From assembly GCA_005402585.1 (NCBI GenBank), contig BIFP01000015.1, positions 62,001 through 126,000 of the forward strand: DNA of 64,000 nt, written 5' to 3'. Below the pieces are notes generated by a model. The model saw only the letters and a list, made by a program, of their open reading frames with translations. It did no database searches and was not told the origin of the DNA. A program made the translations under genes and the position numbers. This document shows, piece after piece, positions 9,446 through 19,837 of this stretch (the first letter of the stretch is position 1; each line of letters starts with the position of its first letter). The stretch comes from Micromonosporaceae bacterium KJ-029. GTDB taxonomy: Bacteria; Actinomycetota; Actinomycetes; Mycobacteriales; Micromonosporaceae.

Positions 9446-10825
9446 GTGCAGGCACCGGAGGCGCAGGCAGCAGGCAAACCCAGGACAGTGCCGGTGTGGA
9501 GGGCGTTACCGCGTGCCCTCCGCGACGCCCACCAGTCCCTGGTGGACGTCGGCAACGAGGCAGGCGGGGAGGTCGTTCGTCTCGGGCTCGGAGTCTCCAG
9601 CCCGTACCTCGTCACCCACCCCGATCACGTGCAGCAGGTACTCCAGGAGCGGGCCGCCAACTACCTGCGGGGCGATGACACCGCACTGTGGCGCTCGGTT
9701 CGCCAGCTCGTCGGCGACGGCATCCTCTCCGAGGGCGACACCTGGAGAAACTCACGCAGGACTCTGGCGCCATTGTTCCGGCCGGCCCGCATCAATCCGC
9801 TGGTCGACACGATGGCCGAGGCGATCGACGGCGCGACCGGGCGACTCGACAAGGCCGCGGAGGCAGGCACGGTCGTCGACATCGGCGCCGAGCTGTCCCG
9901 TCTCGTCTGCGCGGCCATCATGCGGGTGTTCTTCGCCAATCGCCTGGGTGTGGACGATGCCCTGCGGATCATGGCCGCCCAGGAGTCCATCGTCACTGCC
10001 ATGGCCCCTCGGCTGCTGGCACCCGTCGTGCCGTGGTGGGTACCGATGCCGGGCGATCGACGGTTCCACCGCGCGGTGCAGACCATCGACGACATCCTCC
10101 TGCCCGTCCTTCGCAAGGCACTGGACGAGCCGGGATCCGGGGACGACGTGCTGTCGACCCTGGCTCGTGCGCGCAACGACGGGCAGCCGCTGACGGAGCG
10201 GCAGATGCGCGACGACCTGGTCTCCATGGTCGCCGTCACCACCGAGACAAGCTACGTCGCGCTGACGTGGCTGTGGCCCGTCCTTGCCACCCACGAAGAC
10301 GTCGCACACCGGCTCTACGCCGAGATCGAGGACGTGGTCGGCGCCGGGCCCGTCCGGGCTGACCATCTGCCTCAGCTGACCTACACCCGAATGGTGCTCG
10401 ACGAGCTCCTACGCCTGTTCCCCGCCGGCTGGATCGTCCCGCGCCGCGCTGTCGGCGCGGACGTGCTCGGTGGGGTACGGATCGACAAGGGCTCCACCGT
10501 GATCCTTTCCCCGTATGCCACCCACCGGATGGAGGCATTCTGGGGCTCGGACGCGGAGTCCTTCGACCCGGAGCGGTTCACCCCGGAACGAGTGGCGGCC
10601 CGGCACCGCTACGCCTACTACCCGTTCGGCCTCGGGATACATCGATGCCTGGGCGAGGGCCTGTTCCAGCTGGAGGCTCAGCTGATCGTGGCGACGCTGG
10701 TCAGCAAGTACCGCTTCACCCTGACCGAGCCCACGGTGCCCGGAATCAGGGTCGCCGCGTCGCTGCGCCCACGGCGGCGAGTCGAGCTGACTCTCACACG
10801 ACGTGAGTCCGCCGTCGCCCGATAG
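9446..10825 (+). CDS. Cytochrome P450 of the terpenoid operon
   Basis: This 459-residue soluble bacterial P450 probably oxidises the hydrocarbon or alcohol made by the two terpene enzymes encoded just downstream. The heme loop FGLGIHRCLG places the thiolate ligand at C401. The K-helix ExxR is in LDELLRLFPAGW. The I-helix region VAVTTETSYVALTW keeps the acid-Thr pair as E-T. GTG at 9446 is chosen because GGGGAGGGG (9431-9439) precedes it by 6 bases; TTG at 9398 lacks a site. The next gene starts 9 bases after the stop, so co-transcription is likely. No ferredoxin or ferredoxin reductase gene is adjacent, so electrons must come from elsewhere. Regiochemistry cannot be predicted. Confidence 0.93.
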   Translation: MQAPEAQAAGKPRTVPVWRALPRALRDAHQSLVDVGNEAGGEVVRLGLGVSSPYLVTHPDHVQQVLQERAANYLRGDDTALWRSVRQLVGDGILSEGDTWRNSRRTLAPLFRPARINPLVDTMAEAIDGATGRLDKAAEAGTVVDIGAELSRLVCAAIMRVFFANRLGVDDALRIMAAQESIVTAMAPRLLAPVVPWWVPMPGDRRFHRAVQTIDDILLPVLRKALDEPGSGDDVLSTLARARNDGQPLTERQMRDDLVSMVAVTTETSYVALTWLWPVLATHEDVAHRLYAEIEDVVGAGPVRADHLPQLTYTRMVLDELLRLFPAGWIVPRRAVGADVLGGVRIDKGSTVILSPYATHRMEAFWGSDAESFDPERFTPERVAARHRYAYYPFGLGIHRCLGEGLFQLEAQLIVATLVSKYRFTLTEPTVPGIRVAASLRPRRRVELTLTRRESAVAR

Positions 10826-10834
10826 GAGCCGATC

Positions 10835-11734
10835 ATGTCTCTCGCTACCACGTTCGAGCTGGCCGCCGAGCAGGGTCGTATCTGTTCCGTGGCGGCCAAG
10901 GGCCAGCGTGACCTGCAAGCACGCGTCGCCGCCTACCCGAGCCTGTTCCCCGATCCACCGGTCGACGCGGCGATGCTGAGCGCCTTGGCGCTGTCCACGG
11001 CGTTCATTGCCCCATGGTGCAGCGCCGCCGACCTGCGCACTGCGAACCGCGCTTCCTTGTGGGTCACCGCCGAGGACTGGCACATCGACTCCGTGGCCAC
11101 CACCGCCGAGGCGGCCACCGCGACAGTGACCGCCTGCCTGTCCGTCGCCGCCGGCGAGGCACCGGACGCCCACGATCACCTAGGGCGGTTCCTCGCCGAC
11201 ATCCGCGACGATCTCGCCGCGGCACCGTCGTTCGACCGCCTGCAGCACCTGTGGCAGAAGGAGCTGCACCGCATGCTCGACGCCGAGTTGCGGGAGTGGC
11301 AGTGGCGGGCAGCCCGGAGTGCCGATCCGACCGATCTGCCAACCCCGGACGACTACCTGGACAACGCCGCCGGATACGGCGCCACCTGGGTCAACGTCTC
11401 GCACTGGATCGCTACCGGAGCGGTGGACAGCGAGCAGCAGCTCGCCATGTTGATCAACGCGAGTTTGGAGGTCGAGAAGGTCCTGCGGCTCGTCAACGAC
11501 CTGGCCAGCTACGGCCGAGATCGCAGCGTCGGTGACCTGAACATCCAGATGCTGGGAGTCGCCGAGCACGAGGTGCGCCAGCAGGTCGCCGACCGGATCC
11601 GCCGCTGCCGGACGCTACTGGACTCGGTGGAGGGCACATGCCCGCAGGAGGCCGTCTACCTGCGGCGCGAACTCGGCTTCACCACCGCGTTCTACGGCGA
11701 GACCGATTTCTGGGGCAGCGGTGACAACCACTGA
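10835..11734 (+). CDS. Class I terpene synthase (ionisation-dependent)
   Basis: This 299-residue all-helical protein shows both metal-binding motifs of class I terpene synthases. One is an acidic cluster E80-D81-W-H-I-D85 in place of DDxxD. The other is an NSE/DTE-like motif N221-D-L-A-S225-Y-G-R-D229, with Asp instead of the usual Glu at the last position. Length and motif placement fit bacterial single-domain synthases that act on the product of a class II cyclase. The next gene encodes such a cyclase and overlaps this one by 14 bases, so the two probably act in sequence: the cyclase folds the prenyl diphosphate and this enzyme removes the diphosphate. Overall identity with known synthases appears low by eye. 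Substrate length, C15 or C20, is not fixed by the sequence. Confidence 0.85.
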   Translation: MSLATTFELAAEQGRICSVAAKGQRDLQARVAAYPSLFPDPPVDAAMLSALALSTAFIAPWCSAADLRTANRASLWVTAEDWHIDSVATTAEAATATVTACLSVAAGEAPDAHDHLGRFLADIRDDLAAAPSFDRLQHLWQKELHRMLDAELREWQWRAARSADPTDLPTPDDYLDNAAGYGATWVNVSHWIATGAVDSEQQLAMLINASLEVEKVLRLVNDLASYGRDRSVGDLNIQMLGVAEHEVRQQVADRIRRCRTLLDSVEGTCPQEAVYLRRELGFTTAFYGETDFWGSGDNH

Positions 11735-13310
11735 CCGCCCGACGCCGACCGGGTTGATCACGGATCCAGCCGGGCTGGCCCGTGACCTCGTCGCCGAGAT
11801 GATGCGTGATCCCTCTGGCCGCACCTCGCCGTCGATCTACGAAACAGCGAGGTTGGTGAGCCTCGCACCATGGTTGGCCGGGCATGCCGAGCGGATGCGG
11901 TATCTGCTCGACACCCAGCGCGCGGACGGCGGCTGGGGACCGCCCGGGGGCTACGCCCTCATCCCCACGCTGAGCGCGGTGGAGGCCCTGCTCTCGGCGT
12001 TGCGGTCGCAGCAATCCGTGAGCACCGTAGCGGTGGCCCGCGCCGCCGACCGTGGACTGGACACCCTGACCGTGCTCCTGCGCGACCCCGCGCCGCTGCC
12101 GGACACACCAGCCATCGACCTGATCGTGCCCGCACTGATCGACTCGCTCAACCAGCACCTCGGCCACCTGGCCGAGATGCCGACCAGCGCGAGGCGGTGG
12201 CAGGATCGTCGCCTGAGCCTGCCACCGGGCATGACCCACGACCGGCTCTCCGCCGTCCGCCGCCTGGTGGCAGCCGGGGCACCGGTACCCGCCAAGCTGT
12301 GGCACGCCTTGGAGGTGCTGCCCGACCTCGCCCCAAAGGCATCGGGCGTGGCGCCGCTGCCGCCCGGAACGGTTGGCGCCTCGCCGGCCGCGACGGCCGC
12401 CTGGCTCGGCACGCCCTGTCGTCCAGACGGCAGGCAGGCCGTGGCGCACCTGGAGGACGTCGTGAGCCGCTACGGTGGCCCCGTCCCGTGCACGACACCA
12501 ATCACCGTCTTCGAACGAGCCTGGGTGACCGCCACACTGGCGAAGGCAGGCATTCACGTGACGGCGTCTCCCAGCCTGATCGGGAGTCTCACCGCGCACC
12601 TGGGCCCGGCCGGCACACCGACCGGACCCGGCCTGCCTGCGGACGCCGACACCACATCGGTCACACTGTTCGCGCTCGACCGTCTCGGAGCGCCGGTATC
12701 TCCGGACTGCCTGTTCCACTTCGAAACCGACGAGGGCTTCTGCACCTGGCCGGGCGAGGACGGATTCAGCGTCACCACCAACGCCCACGTTCTCGACGCA
12801 CTCTGGCAGCACACGGCCATCCACCGCAGGCCGGACCACCGGTACCGGATCGCGGTTGACCGGCTCGTTGCGGCGCTGCACGAACGGCAGGACGCCGAGG
12901 GCAGTTGGAGCGATCGGTGGCACGCCTCCCACCACTACGCGACGGCGTGCTGCACCACAGCGCTGGCGGAAGTCGACCCGTCGCCGGCGGTGAATGCGTC
13001 CCTCACCGCCGCCGCCGACTGGGTGCTGGCCACACAGCGTGCCGACGGCTCATGGGGCACCTGGGACGGCACGGCCGAGGAAACCGCGTACGCGGTGCAG
13101 ACCCTCATCGCCAGCGGGCAGCGAAGCCCCGCAGTGGTCGAGGCGGTCCGTCGCGGCCACACCTACCTTCGCCATGGCGACGGACGGGGCGGGCCGGCGC
13201 TGTGGCACGACAAGGATCTCTACCAGCCAAGTCTGATCGTCCGCGCCGCCGTGATCGCGGCACAGCATCAGGCCCGAAGCCTGCTGGACTCCCTGCCTCA
13301 GTGCGCGTGA
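11721..13310 (+). CDS. Class II terpene cyclase with a DADTT motif
   Basis: This 529-residue beta/gamma-fold cyclase starts a prenyl diphosphate cyclisation by protonation. QW-type repeats are visible (TQRADGGWG near 66-73, RQDAEGSWSD, TQRADGSWGTWDG near 438-450). The acid motif, normally DxDD, reads D308-A-D310-T311-T312. The central Asp that donates the proton is kept, but the last Asp is Thr. DxDTT-type motifs have been reported, as I recall, in cyclases that make drimane sesquiterpenes from FPP, whereas labdane-type enzymes using GGPP normally keep DxDD. The substrate may therefore be FPP, which is inference. The gene starts at GTG 11721 inside the end of the class I synthase gene. No prenyl diphosphate synthase is encoded nearby. 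Confidence 0.87.
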   Translation: MTTTDRPTPTGLITDPAGLARDLVAEMMRDPSGRTSPSIYETARLVSLAPWLAGHAERMRYLLDTQRADGGWGPPGGYALIPTLSAVEALLSALRSQQSVSTVAVARAADRGLDTLTVLLRDPAPLPDTPAIDLIVPALIDSLNQHLGHLAEMPTSARRWQDRRLSLPPGMTHDRLSAVRRLVAAGAPVPAKLWHALEVLPDLAPKASGVAPLPPGTVGASPAATAAWLGTPCRPDGRQAVAHLEDVVSRYGGPVPCTTPITVFERAWVTATLAKAGIHVTASPSLIGSLTAHLGPAGTPTGPGLPADADTTSVTLFALDRLGAPVSPDCLFHFETDEGFCTWPGEDGFSVTTNAHVLDALWQHTAIHRRPDHRYRIAVDRLVAALHERQDAEGSWSDRWHASHHYATACCTTALAEVDPSPAVNASLTAAADWVLATQRADGSWGTWDGTAEETAYAVQTLIASGQRSPAVVEAVRRGHTYLRHGDGRGGPALWHDKDLYQPSLIVRAAVIAAQHQARSLLDSLPQCA

Positions 13311-13383
13311 AGGCCCACCGTCGGAAGATGAGGCCATAACAACAACCGCTTGTCCTGTGTGGACCGCTCCGTTAGTCACGGTC

Positions 13384-13413
13384 TTGAGCCAATAGTCAGA
13401 ATACTGCTAGCGT
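13384..13413 (+). promoter_or_regulatory. Candidate promoter of the conservon
   Basis: TTGAGC (13384-13389) and TAGCGT (13408-13413) are separated by 18 bases and lie about 80 bases before the histidine kinase start, in a locally AT-richer stretch. They fit a housekeeping-sigma promoter. This suggests that the conservon can be transcribed separately from the terpenoid operon. Confidence 0.4.
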
Positions 13414-13492
13414 GCGTCGGTCTGCCTACACCGGCGGCTTGTTCGGCATGCCCCTGCCGGCAAGTTCTCTCTGCTCGGCATGGGACGGTCTA

Positions 13493-15904
13493 ATGCGGTC
13501 TCGCAGCGCAAATCTGCGCACGAAGGTTATCGCGCTCCTAGCCTCGCTCGTTGCCCTCTGGGCGTTCGCCGCGTGGGTGACGCTGCGAGATGGCGTGAAC
13601 CTGCTTGGCGTCCAGACGGTCGACAGCCGGGTCGTCTCACCCAGTGAGCCGCTGCTGCTCGACCTACAGGTCGAGCGGCGCCTCGCCGTCGCCTATCTCG
13701 GCGGCCCGAACGCCGACCGCAAAGAGGCGCTTGACGCCGCGCGACGGGAGGTCGACGAGCACGCCGCGACGTGGAAGTCCAGCGCGCGCAGCTGGCTGGG
13801 CCGCTTGGCCGTGAGCGGCGAAGCCGCAGAGCGGGTCGAGGAAGCCATCACGGAGCTGGACGAGCTGACGGCCGTTCGGGCGTCCATCGACAGCCGCTCG
13901 GTTGACCGGGCGAGCACCATCAGGACCTACAGCACGCTCATCGAGTCGCTGTTCGAGATCTACGACGTTGTCGGCTCGCTCGATGATCCCGAGATCGAGC
14001 AGGACACCCGTAACCTCATCGAGCTGTACCGCCTCCGTGAACTCATTTCGCAGGAGGACGCCCTGCTCTCCGGGGTGCTCGCGGCCGGACGGATGACCAC
14101 CGACGAGCAGTACCGGTTCACCGAGCTGGTCATCTCACAACGATTCGTCGCGGACCGCACCCGGCTGAACGAGTTCGACCAGGCCGCCTTCGACCAGGTC
14201 GTCGATGGGGACGCGTTCAGAAGCCTTCGGCAACTCGAGGACCGGGTCATCGGCAACCGAGGGTCCGCCCGGCCCCCGGTTACCGCCGGCGAGTGGAGCG
14301 ACGTCGCCGACCGCGCGCTGACCCACCTTCAGGAGATGGTGCTCGGCAGCGGTGACGCCGTGGTGGAACGGGCGCTGCCGGTCGCGGTCGGGGTGGTCGT
14401 CCGGCTCATCCTCGCCGCAGGCCTCGGCTTGCTCGCAGTCATCGCGTCCATCGTCGTCTCGGTCACCACCGCCCGCGCCCTCGTCGCCCAACTTCAGCGA
14501 TTGCGAGACGCGGCCCATCAACTCGCCGACGAGCGACTCCCCAGGGTCGTCGAGCGCCTCCAGCGCGGCGAGACGGTCGACGTCGCTTCCGAAGCTCCGC
14601 CGCTGAACTTCGGAGACGACGAGATCGGGCAGGTGGGCCAGGCCTTCAACCGGGTCCAGGAGACCGCTATCAGTACCGCGGTCGAGCAGGCTGAGCTGCG
14701 CCGCAAGGTGCGGGAAGTGTTCCTCAGCCTGGCCCGGCGCACCCAGGCCCTTGTCCACCGCCAGGTGACCCTCCTCGACGAGATGGAACGCCGCGAGGAG
14801 AACGCCGACGAACTCGAAGACCTGTTCCGGGTTGACCACCTGGCCACCCGGATGAGGCGCAACGCCGAAAACCTCATCGTGCTGTCCGGCTCCCAGCCCG
14901 GCCGTGGCTGGCGCAAGAACGTGCCGATGGTGGACGTCGCCCGTGCCGCCCTCCAGGAAGTGGAGGACTACACTCGGGTGAAGGTCATGCCGTTCGGGTC
15001 GGTCGGGCTCGCCGGCCGGGCCGCCGGCGACGTCATCCACCTACTCGCCGAACTCATCGAGAACGCCCTGACCTTCTCGCCGGGGCACACCTCGGTAGAG
15101 GTCCGCGGACAGCTCGTGGCACGGGGGTTCGCCATCGAGGTCGAGGATCGCGGCCTGGGAATGGCAGAGGAAGACCTCGCCGCCATCAACGAGCGCATCG
15201 CCGGCCCCAGCGGCGAGTTCGACCTTGCCGACGCCAACCGGCTCGGCCTGTTCGTCGTCAGTCGCCTTGCCGGCAGGCACGGTGTCGGGGTGCGCTTGAA
15301 GGCTTCACCGTACGGCGGCACCACCGCCGTGGTCCTCATTCCCGAGGAACTGGTCACCACGACCGAAGCCACCGCCAACACGTCGAAGAGCGGCGGCAGC
15401 TCGGCCAGCACCGACCGGCGCGCCGGAGACACGTCGCAGCACGCCGCGATGAAGCCTTCGGCCGTCGCCGTGGCGGAGCCGCCATCCCGTGGCGTGGAGC
15501 CGTCATCCATCAGCCCAGAAACGATGGAGCTGCCCGCTGTCGGCCGTAAGGAGCCGCTGCGCATGGCTACGGACCGGGCCGCCACGTTCGCCAGTGAACG
15601 GCCCGGCGATCCCGCTCCCCTTGCGCAACGACCGATGCCCCCTGTGGTCCACACCGAGGGTGGGCTGCCGGTGCGCCAGCGTCAGAAGAACCTCGCACCG
15701 GGACTGCGTGGCGGCCCCACTACTGATGAGGAGGCGACCGACGACGTTGACGAGGCCAGGTCGCCGGAGGCCGTACGCAGGATCATGAGCTCCTACCAGA
15801 GCGGCACCCGCCGCGGCCGAGCGAACGCCGCTGCCCTCGACGATCACGACGAAGAGATCGCAGACGCCGGCGATACCCCGACGACCGAAACCGATGATCG
15901 GTAA
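13493..15904 (+). CDS. Conservon sensor histidine kinase-like protein (CvnA type)
   Basis: This is the membrane sensor of a four-gene conservon, a G-protein-coupled-like signalling unit of actinomycetes. The 803 residues comprise one N-terminal membrane segment (about 11-27), an extracytoplasmic nitrate-sensor-like helical domain (about 30-295) and a second segment (about 300-325). A HAMP-like linker and a dimerisation helix (RVDHLATRMRRNAENLIVLS) lead to a HATPase domain with N-box ELIENALTFSPG and G-boxes DRGLGM and RLGLFVVSRLA. The last 190 residues are Pro/Ala/Thr-rich and disordered. I chose ATG 13493 because it starts just before the first membrane segment; TTG-type starts upstream at 13412 lack a binding site. 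The downstream genes follow with gaps of 17, 8 and -20 bases, so all four are one operon. Confidence 0.92.
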   Translation: MRSRSANLRTKVIALLASLVALWAFAAWVTLRDGVNLLGVQTVDSRVVSPSEPLLLDLQVERRLAVAYLGGPNADRKEALDAARREVDEHAATWKSSARSWLGRLAVSGEAAERVEEAITELDELTAVRASIDSRSVDRASTIRTYSTLIESLFEIYDVVGSLDDPEIEQDTRNLIELYRLRELISQEDALLSGVLAAGRMTTDEQYRFTELVISQRFVADRTRLNEFDQAAFDQVVDGDAFRSLRQLEDRVIGNRGSARPPVTAGEWSDVADRALTHLQEMVLGSGDAVVERALPVAVGVVVRLILAAGLGLLAVIASIVVSVTTARALVAQLQRLRDAAHQLADERLPRVVERLQRGETVDVASEAPPLNFGDDEIGQVGQAFNRVQETAISTAVEQAELRRKVREVFLSLARRTQALVHRQVTLLDEMERREENADELEDLFRVDHLATRMRRNAENLIVLSGSQPGRGWRKNVPMVDVARAALQEVEDYTRVKVMPFGSVGLAGRAAGDVIHLLAELIENALTFSPGHTSVEVRGQLVARGFAIEVEDRGLGMAEEDLAAINERIAGPSGEFDLADANRLGLFVVSRLAGRHGVGVRLKASPYGGTTAVVLIPEELVTTTEATANTSKSGGSSASTDRRAGDTSQHAAMKPSAVAVAEPPSRGVEPSSISPETMELPAVGRKEPLRMATDRAATFASERPGDPAPLAQRPMPPVVHTEGGLPVRQRQKNLAPGLRGGPTTDEEATDDVDEARSPEAVRRIMSSYQSGTRRGRANAAALDDHDEEIADAGDTPTTETDDR

Positions 15905-15921
15905 GAAAGAGGAACGGGCAA

Positions 15922-16335
15922 GTGCAGCAGCAGAATTCTGCAGCAGGGTCCGACCTGACCTGGCTGCTCGACGACCTGGTCGGGCGTGTCAAGCAGGCCG
16001 AGCATGCCGTCGTACTTTCCGTTGACGGCCTGCTCATGGCCCGCTCCGCACAGCTCACCCGCGACGACGCAGAGCACCTGGCCGCTATGGCAGCGGGAAT
16101 TCAGAGCCTCGCCAAGGGCGCGGGAAAGCGGTTCGGTGGGGGGCCGGTGCGGCAGACCATCATCGAGATGAAGTCGTCGTTCCTGTTCGTCATGGCGGCC
16201 GGCAGCGGCGCCTGCCTCGCCGTCCTCGCGACCGAGGACGCAGACGTCGGGCTTGTCGCCTACGAGATGACCATGGTCGTGAGTCGAGCCGGAAAGTTCC
16301 TCGCCTCACCTACTCGGCGCACCATCGACAGCTAG
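15922..16335 (+). CDS. Roadblock/LC7 domain protein (CvnB type)
   Basis: This 137-residue cytoplasmic protein consists of a single roadblock/LC7 domain, a fold that in bacteria acts as a regulator or GTPase-activating partner of small Ras-like GTPases. Characteristic features are LTWLLDDLVGRVKQAEHAVVLSVDGLL at the start (first 20: LTWLLDDLVGRVKQAEHAVV), the central MAAGIQSLAKGAG and the hydrophobic FLFVMAAGSGACLAVLA strand. It starts at GTG 15922 with AGAAAGAGG just upstream. It lies between the conservon kinase and the DUF742 gene, the invariant order in conservons, so it probably mediates between the sensor and the GTPase encoded at 16696. Confidence 0.93.
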   Translation: MQQQNSAAGSDLTWLLDDLVGRVKQAEHAVVLSVDGLLMARSAQLTRDDAEHLAAMAAGIQSLAKGAGKRFGGGPVRQTIIEMKSSFLFVMAAGSGACLAVLATEDADVGLVAYEMTMVVSRAGKFLASPTRRTIDS

Positions 16336-16343
16336 GGGCCGCC

Positions 16344-16715
16344 ATGACGAAGCCCGACGCAGACCAGCGTTGGATAGACGAGGATGCCGGGCCCGTGGTC
16401 CGGCCATACGCCGTGACCGGCGGGCGAGCCAAAGCGAAGAACTACTTCAACGTGGTCGCGATCCTGATCGCGACCCGGTCGGCGCCGCCTGCGGACGTGG
16501 CGCCGGAGCAGGCAAAACTCATCATGCTCTGCCAGCGTCCGCTCGCGCTGGCAGAGTGCGCCGCACACCTCGGCCTGCCCCTCGGCACGGTCCGCGTTCT
16601 GCTCGACGGACTGATCGATCGCGGGCTCGTGAGGGTCAACGAGCCCCACCAGGCCGCCAATCTTCCCGACGACAGCGTATTCGAGGCGCTCATCAATGGA
16701 CTACGTGCACTCTGA
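16344..16715 (+). CDS. DUF742 protein (CvnC type)
   Basis: This 123-residue protein belongs to the DUF742 family found almost only in conservons. It keeps the family core: VVRPYAVTGGRAKA near the N-terminus, then a winged-helix-like region with LIMLCQRPLALAECAAHLG and LPLGTVRVLLDGLIDRGLV. The molecular role is unknown; the helix-turn-helix-like pattern suggests protein or DNA contact. The coding end overlaps the GTPase start by 20 bases, so translation is probably coupled. Confidence 0.93.
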   Translation: MTKPDADQRWIDEDAGPVVRPYAVTGGRAKAKNYFNVVAILIATRSAPPADVAPEQAKLIMLCQRPLALAECAAHLGLPLGTVRVLLDGLIDRGLVRVNEPHQAANLPDDSVFEALINGLRAL

Positions 16716-17307
16716 CCGGGAGGGCCAGATGCCCCTCCCGACAGCCGTCAAAATCCTCGTTGCGGGTGGCTTCGGCGTTGGCAAGACGACCATGGTCGGA
16801 GCGGTCAGCGAGTCCAAACCCCTGCAGACGGAGGAAGTCCTCACCGAGCGGGGTATTGGTATCGACAACACCTCCGGCGTCGAGGCCAAGTCGACGACGA
16901 CCGTAGCCATGGACTTCGGCCGGATCACCGTCAGCGACGACCTCGTTCTCTACCTGTTCGGCACGCCAGGCCAGGACAGGTTCTGGTTCGTCTGGGACGA
17001 ACTGTCGTTCGGCGCTCTGGGTGCTGTCGTGCTCGCTGACACCCGTCGACTGGCCGACTGCTTCCCGTCCATCGACTACTTCGAGCGGCGCGGACTGCCG
17101 TTCGTCGTCGCCGTCAACTGCTTCGACAACGCCCGCCGCTACGGCCTGGAGGAGGTGCGGCGGGCGCTGGACCTCGATCCGGACGTGCCGGTCATGCTCT
17201 GCGACGCACGCAAACGGCAGTCGTCCAAAGAGGTCCTGATCGGGCTACTCGAACATGTCATGAAGGGACGAGGGCTGACCCGCACGCCGCAGCCGGTGGG
17301 ACACTAG
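16696..17307 (+). CDS. Conservon small GTPase (CvnD type)
   Basis: This 203-residue Ras-like GTPase is the output switch of the conservon. The P-loop is GGFGVGKTT, switch II holds GTPGQDR, the base-specificity motif is NCFD (in place of NKxD) and the last motif is CDARK. These match conservon GTPases of Streptomyces and MglA-like proteins. Two ATG starts are possible: 16696 and the one at 16729 in GQMPLPTAVKILVAGG. The second is preceded by GGGAGGG (16718-16724) and would avoid most of the overlap, so the mature protein may be 11 residues shorter. No gene downstream continues the operon. Conservons elsewhere often carry a P450; here the nearest P450 is the upstream terpenoid one. Confidence 0.93.
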   Translation: MDYVHSDREGQMPLPTAVKILVAGGFGVGKTTMVGAVSESKPLQTEEVLTERGIGIDNTSGVEAKSTTTVAMDFGRITVSDDLVLYLFGTPGQDRFWFVWDELSFGALGAVVLADTRRLADCFPSIDYFERRGLPFVVAVNCFDNARRYGLEEVRRALDLDPDVPVMLCDARKRQSSKEVLIGLLEHVMKGRGLTRTPQPVGH

Positions 17308-18066
17308 CCGACGACCGTCCGCGCAAGGCACCTCCGCAGCAGCTCGGCGTCAGCTGGTCGTGACGCCCCGCTGCGCGGCCGGTGCTCGTCCGCGCAGCGG
17401 CATGACGGTGGCCACGGCCCACCGACGAGGATCTGGAGGCGTTCGAACTCCGGTCCGCGCGATCAGGCGCGGGTACTTTCCCTTGACCGGGGCCAGTGCG
17501 CCGGCTTCACTGCTGCCAAGTCGCGGCGACGTACGTGCCGGCCGGGGGCGGGGTCACCGTACGTATAGGCCGTCCGCTCCATGCGCGGCCGCCCGGCGCT
17601 CTCCCGCCGAGAGTTGGCACGGGACGCCTCCGCAGTGGCACGGAATATCAACATCGCCGCCGCGAATCGACGCAGAATCTGGTCGACGGGCGGCACCCGG
17701 GCGCGAGCGAGGAGTCGCCGAGACGGGGGTCGACGGGGGTCTCGCTAGCGCCGGATCCATGCGCCGCAATCCCCACCCCGGCGCGTGGCCCGTCATTAAC
17801 GGTCCCCGTCCCGGGGCACGCACTCCTGGGACGGGGACCGTGGCAGTTGACCGCGCCGATCGCGCGTGTGTTCCAGCAGCTCAAGCACGCCACCGCCGAA
17901 GCCACTGGGTGATCCGACTCGACTCGCATGCCCCCGGGGGCGGGCCCGACGTGACGTCGAGCCCGCCCGCTTTCCGTCGCCCTGTTTCAGGTGTGCTGAT
18001 TCTCGCCCCGCAGTTTGCGACCGGCACGCCCTCGAACAAGGTTGTTCGTCGAGCCGGTCATTTTCA
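17308..18066. other. Intergenic region without a convincing gene
   Basis: This 759-base gap lies between the conservon and the convergent xylanase gene. Several open frames cross it on both strands, but none has actinomycete third-position bias or a recognisable domain. One 56-codon frame from ATG 17581 contains SRRELARDASAVARNINIAA, which looks slightly like a helix-turn-helix and could be a fragment of a lost gene. The strong hairpin at 17799-17841 is the clearest element. Confidence 0.4.
17799..17841. repeat. Long perfect inverted repeat (possible bidirectional terminator)
   Basis: ACGGTCCCCGTCCC (17799-17812) pairs perfectly with 17828-17841 around a 15-base loop. It lies between the convergent conservon and xylanase genes but is about 490 bases past the first and 225 past the second. 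It could be a terminator, an RNA structure or a protein site. Confidence 0.6.
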
Positions 18067-19665
<1,599 letters not shown>

Positions 19666-19837
19666 TCACGTCAGCCGGTGCGGGTCAGCTCGGGCCACCT
19701 GACCAGCAGGTAAAGGGTTGGGCCTAGGGCCCCGCCGGGAAGTGGTTGCGGGCGTTGGGCACCAGGTGGCGGGTGGAACACCTGCCAGGTGGGTGGGCCT
19801 GATGGTCGCGTGAGGCGCCTCCAAGGACTGGAAGTGA

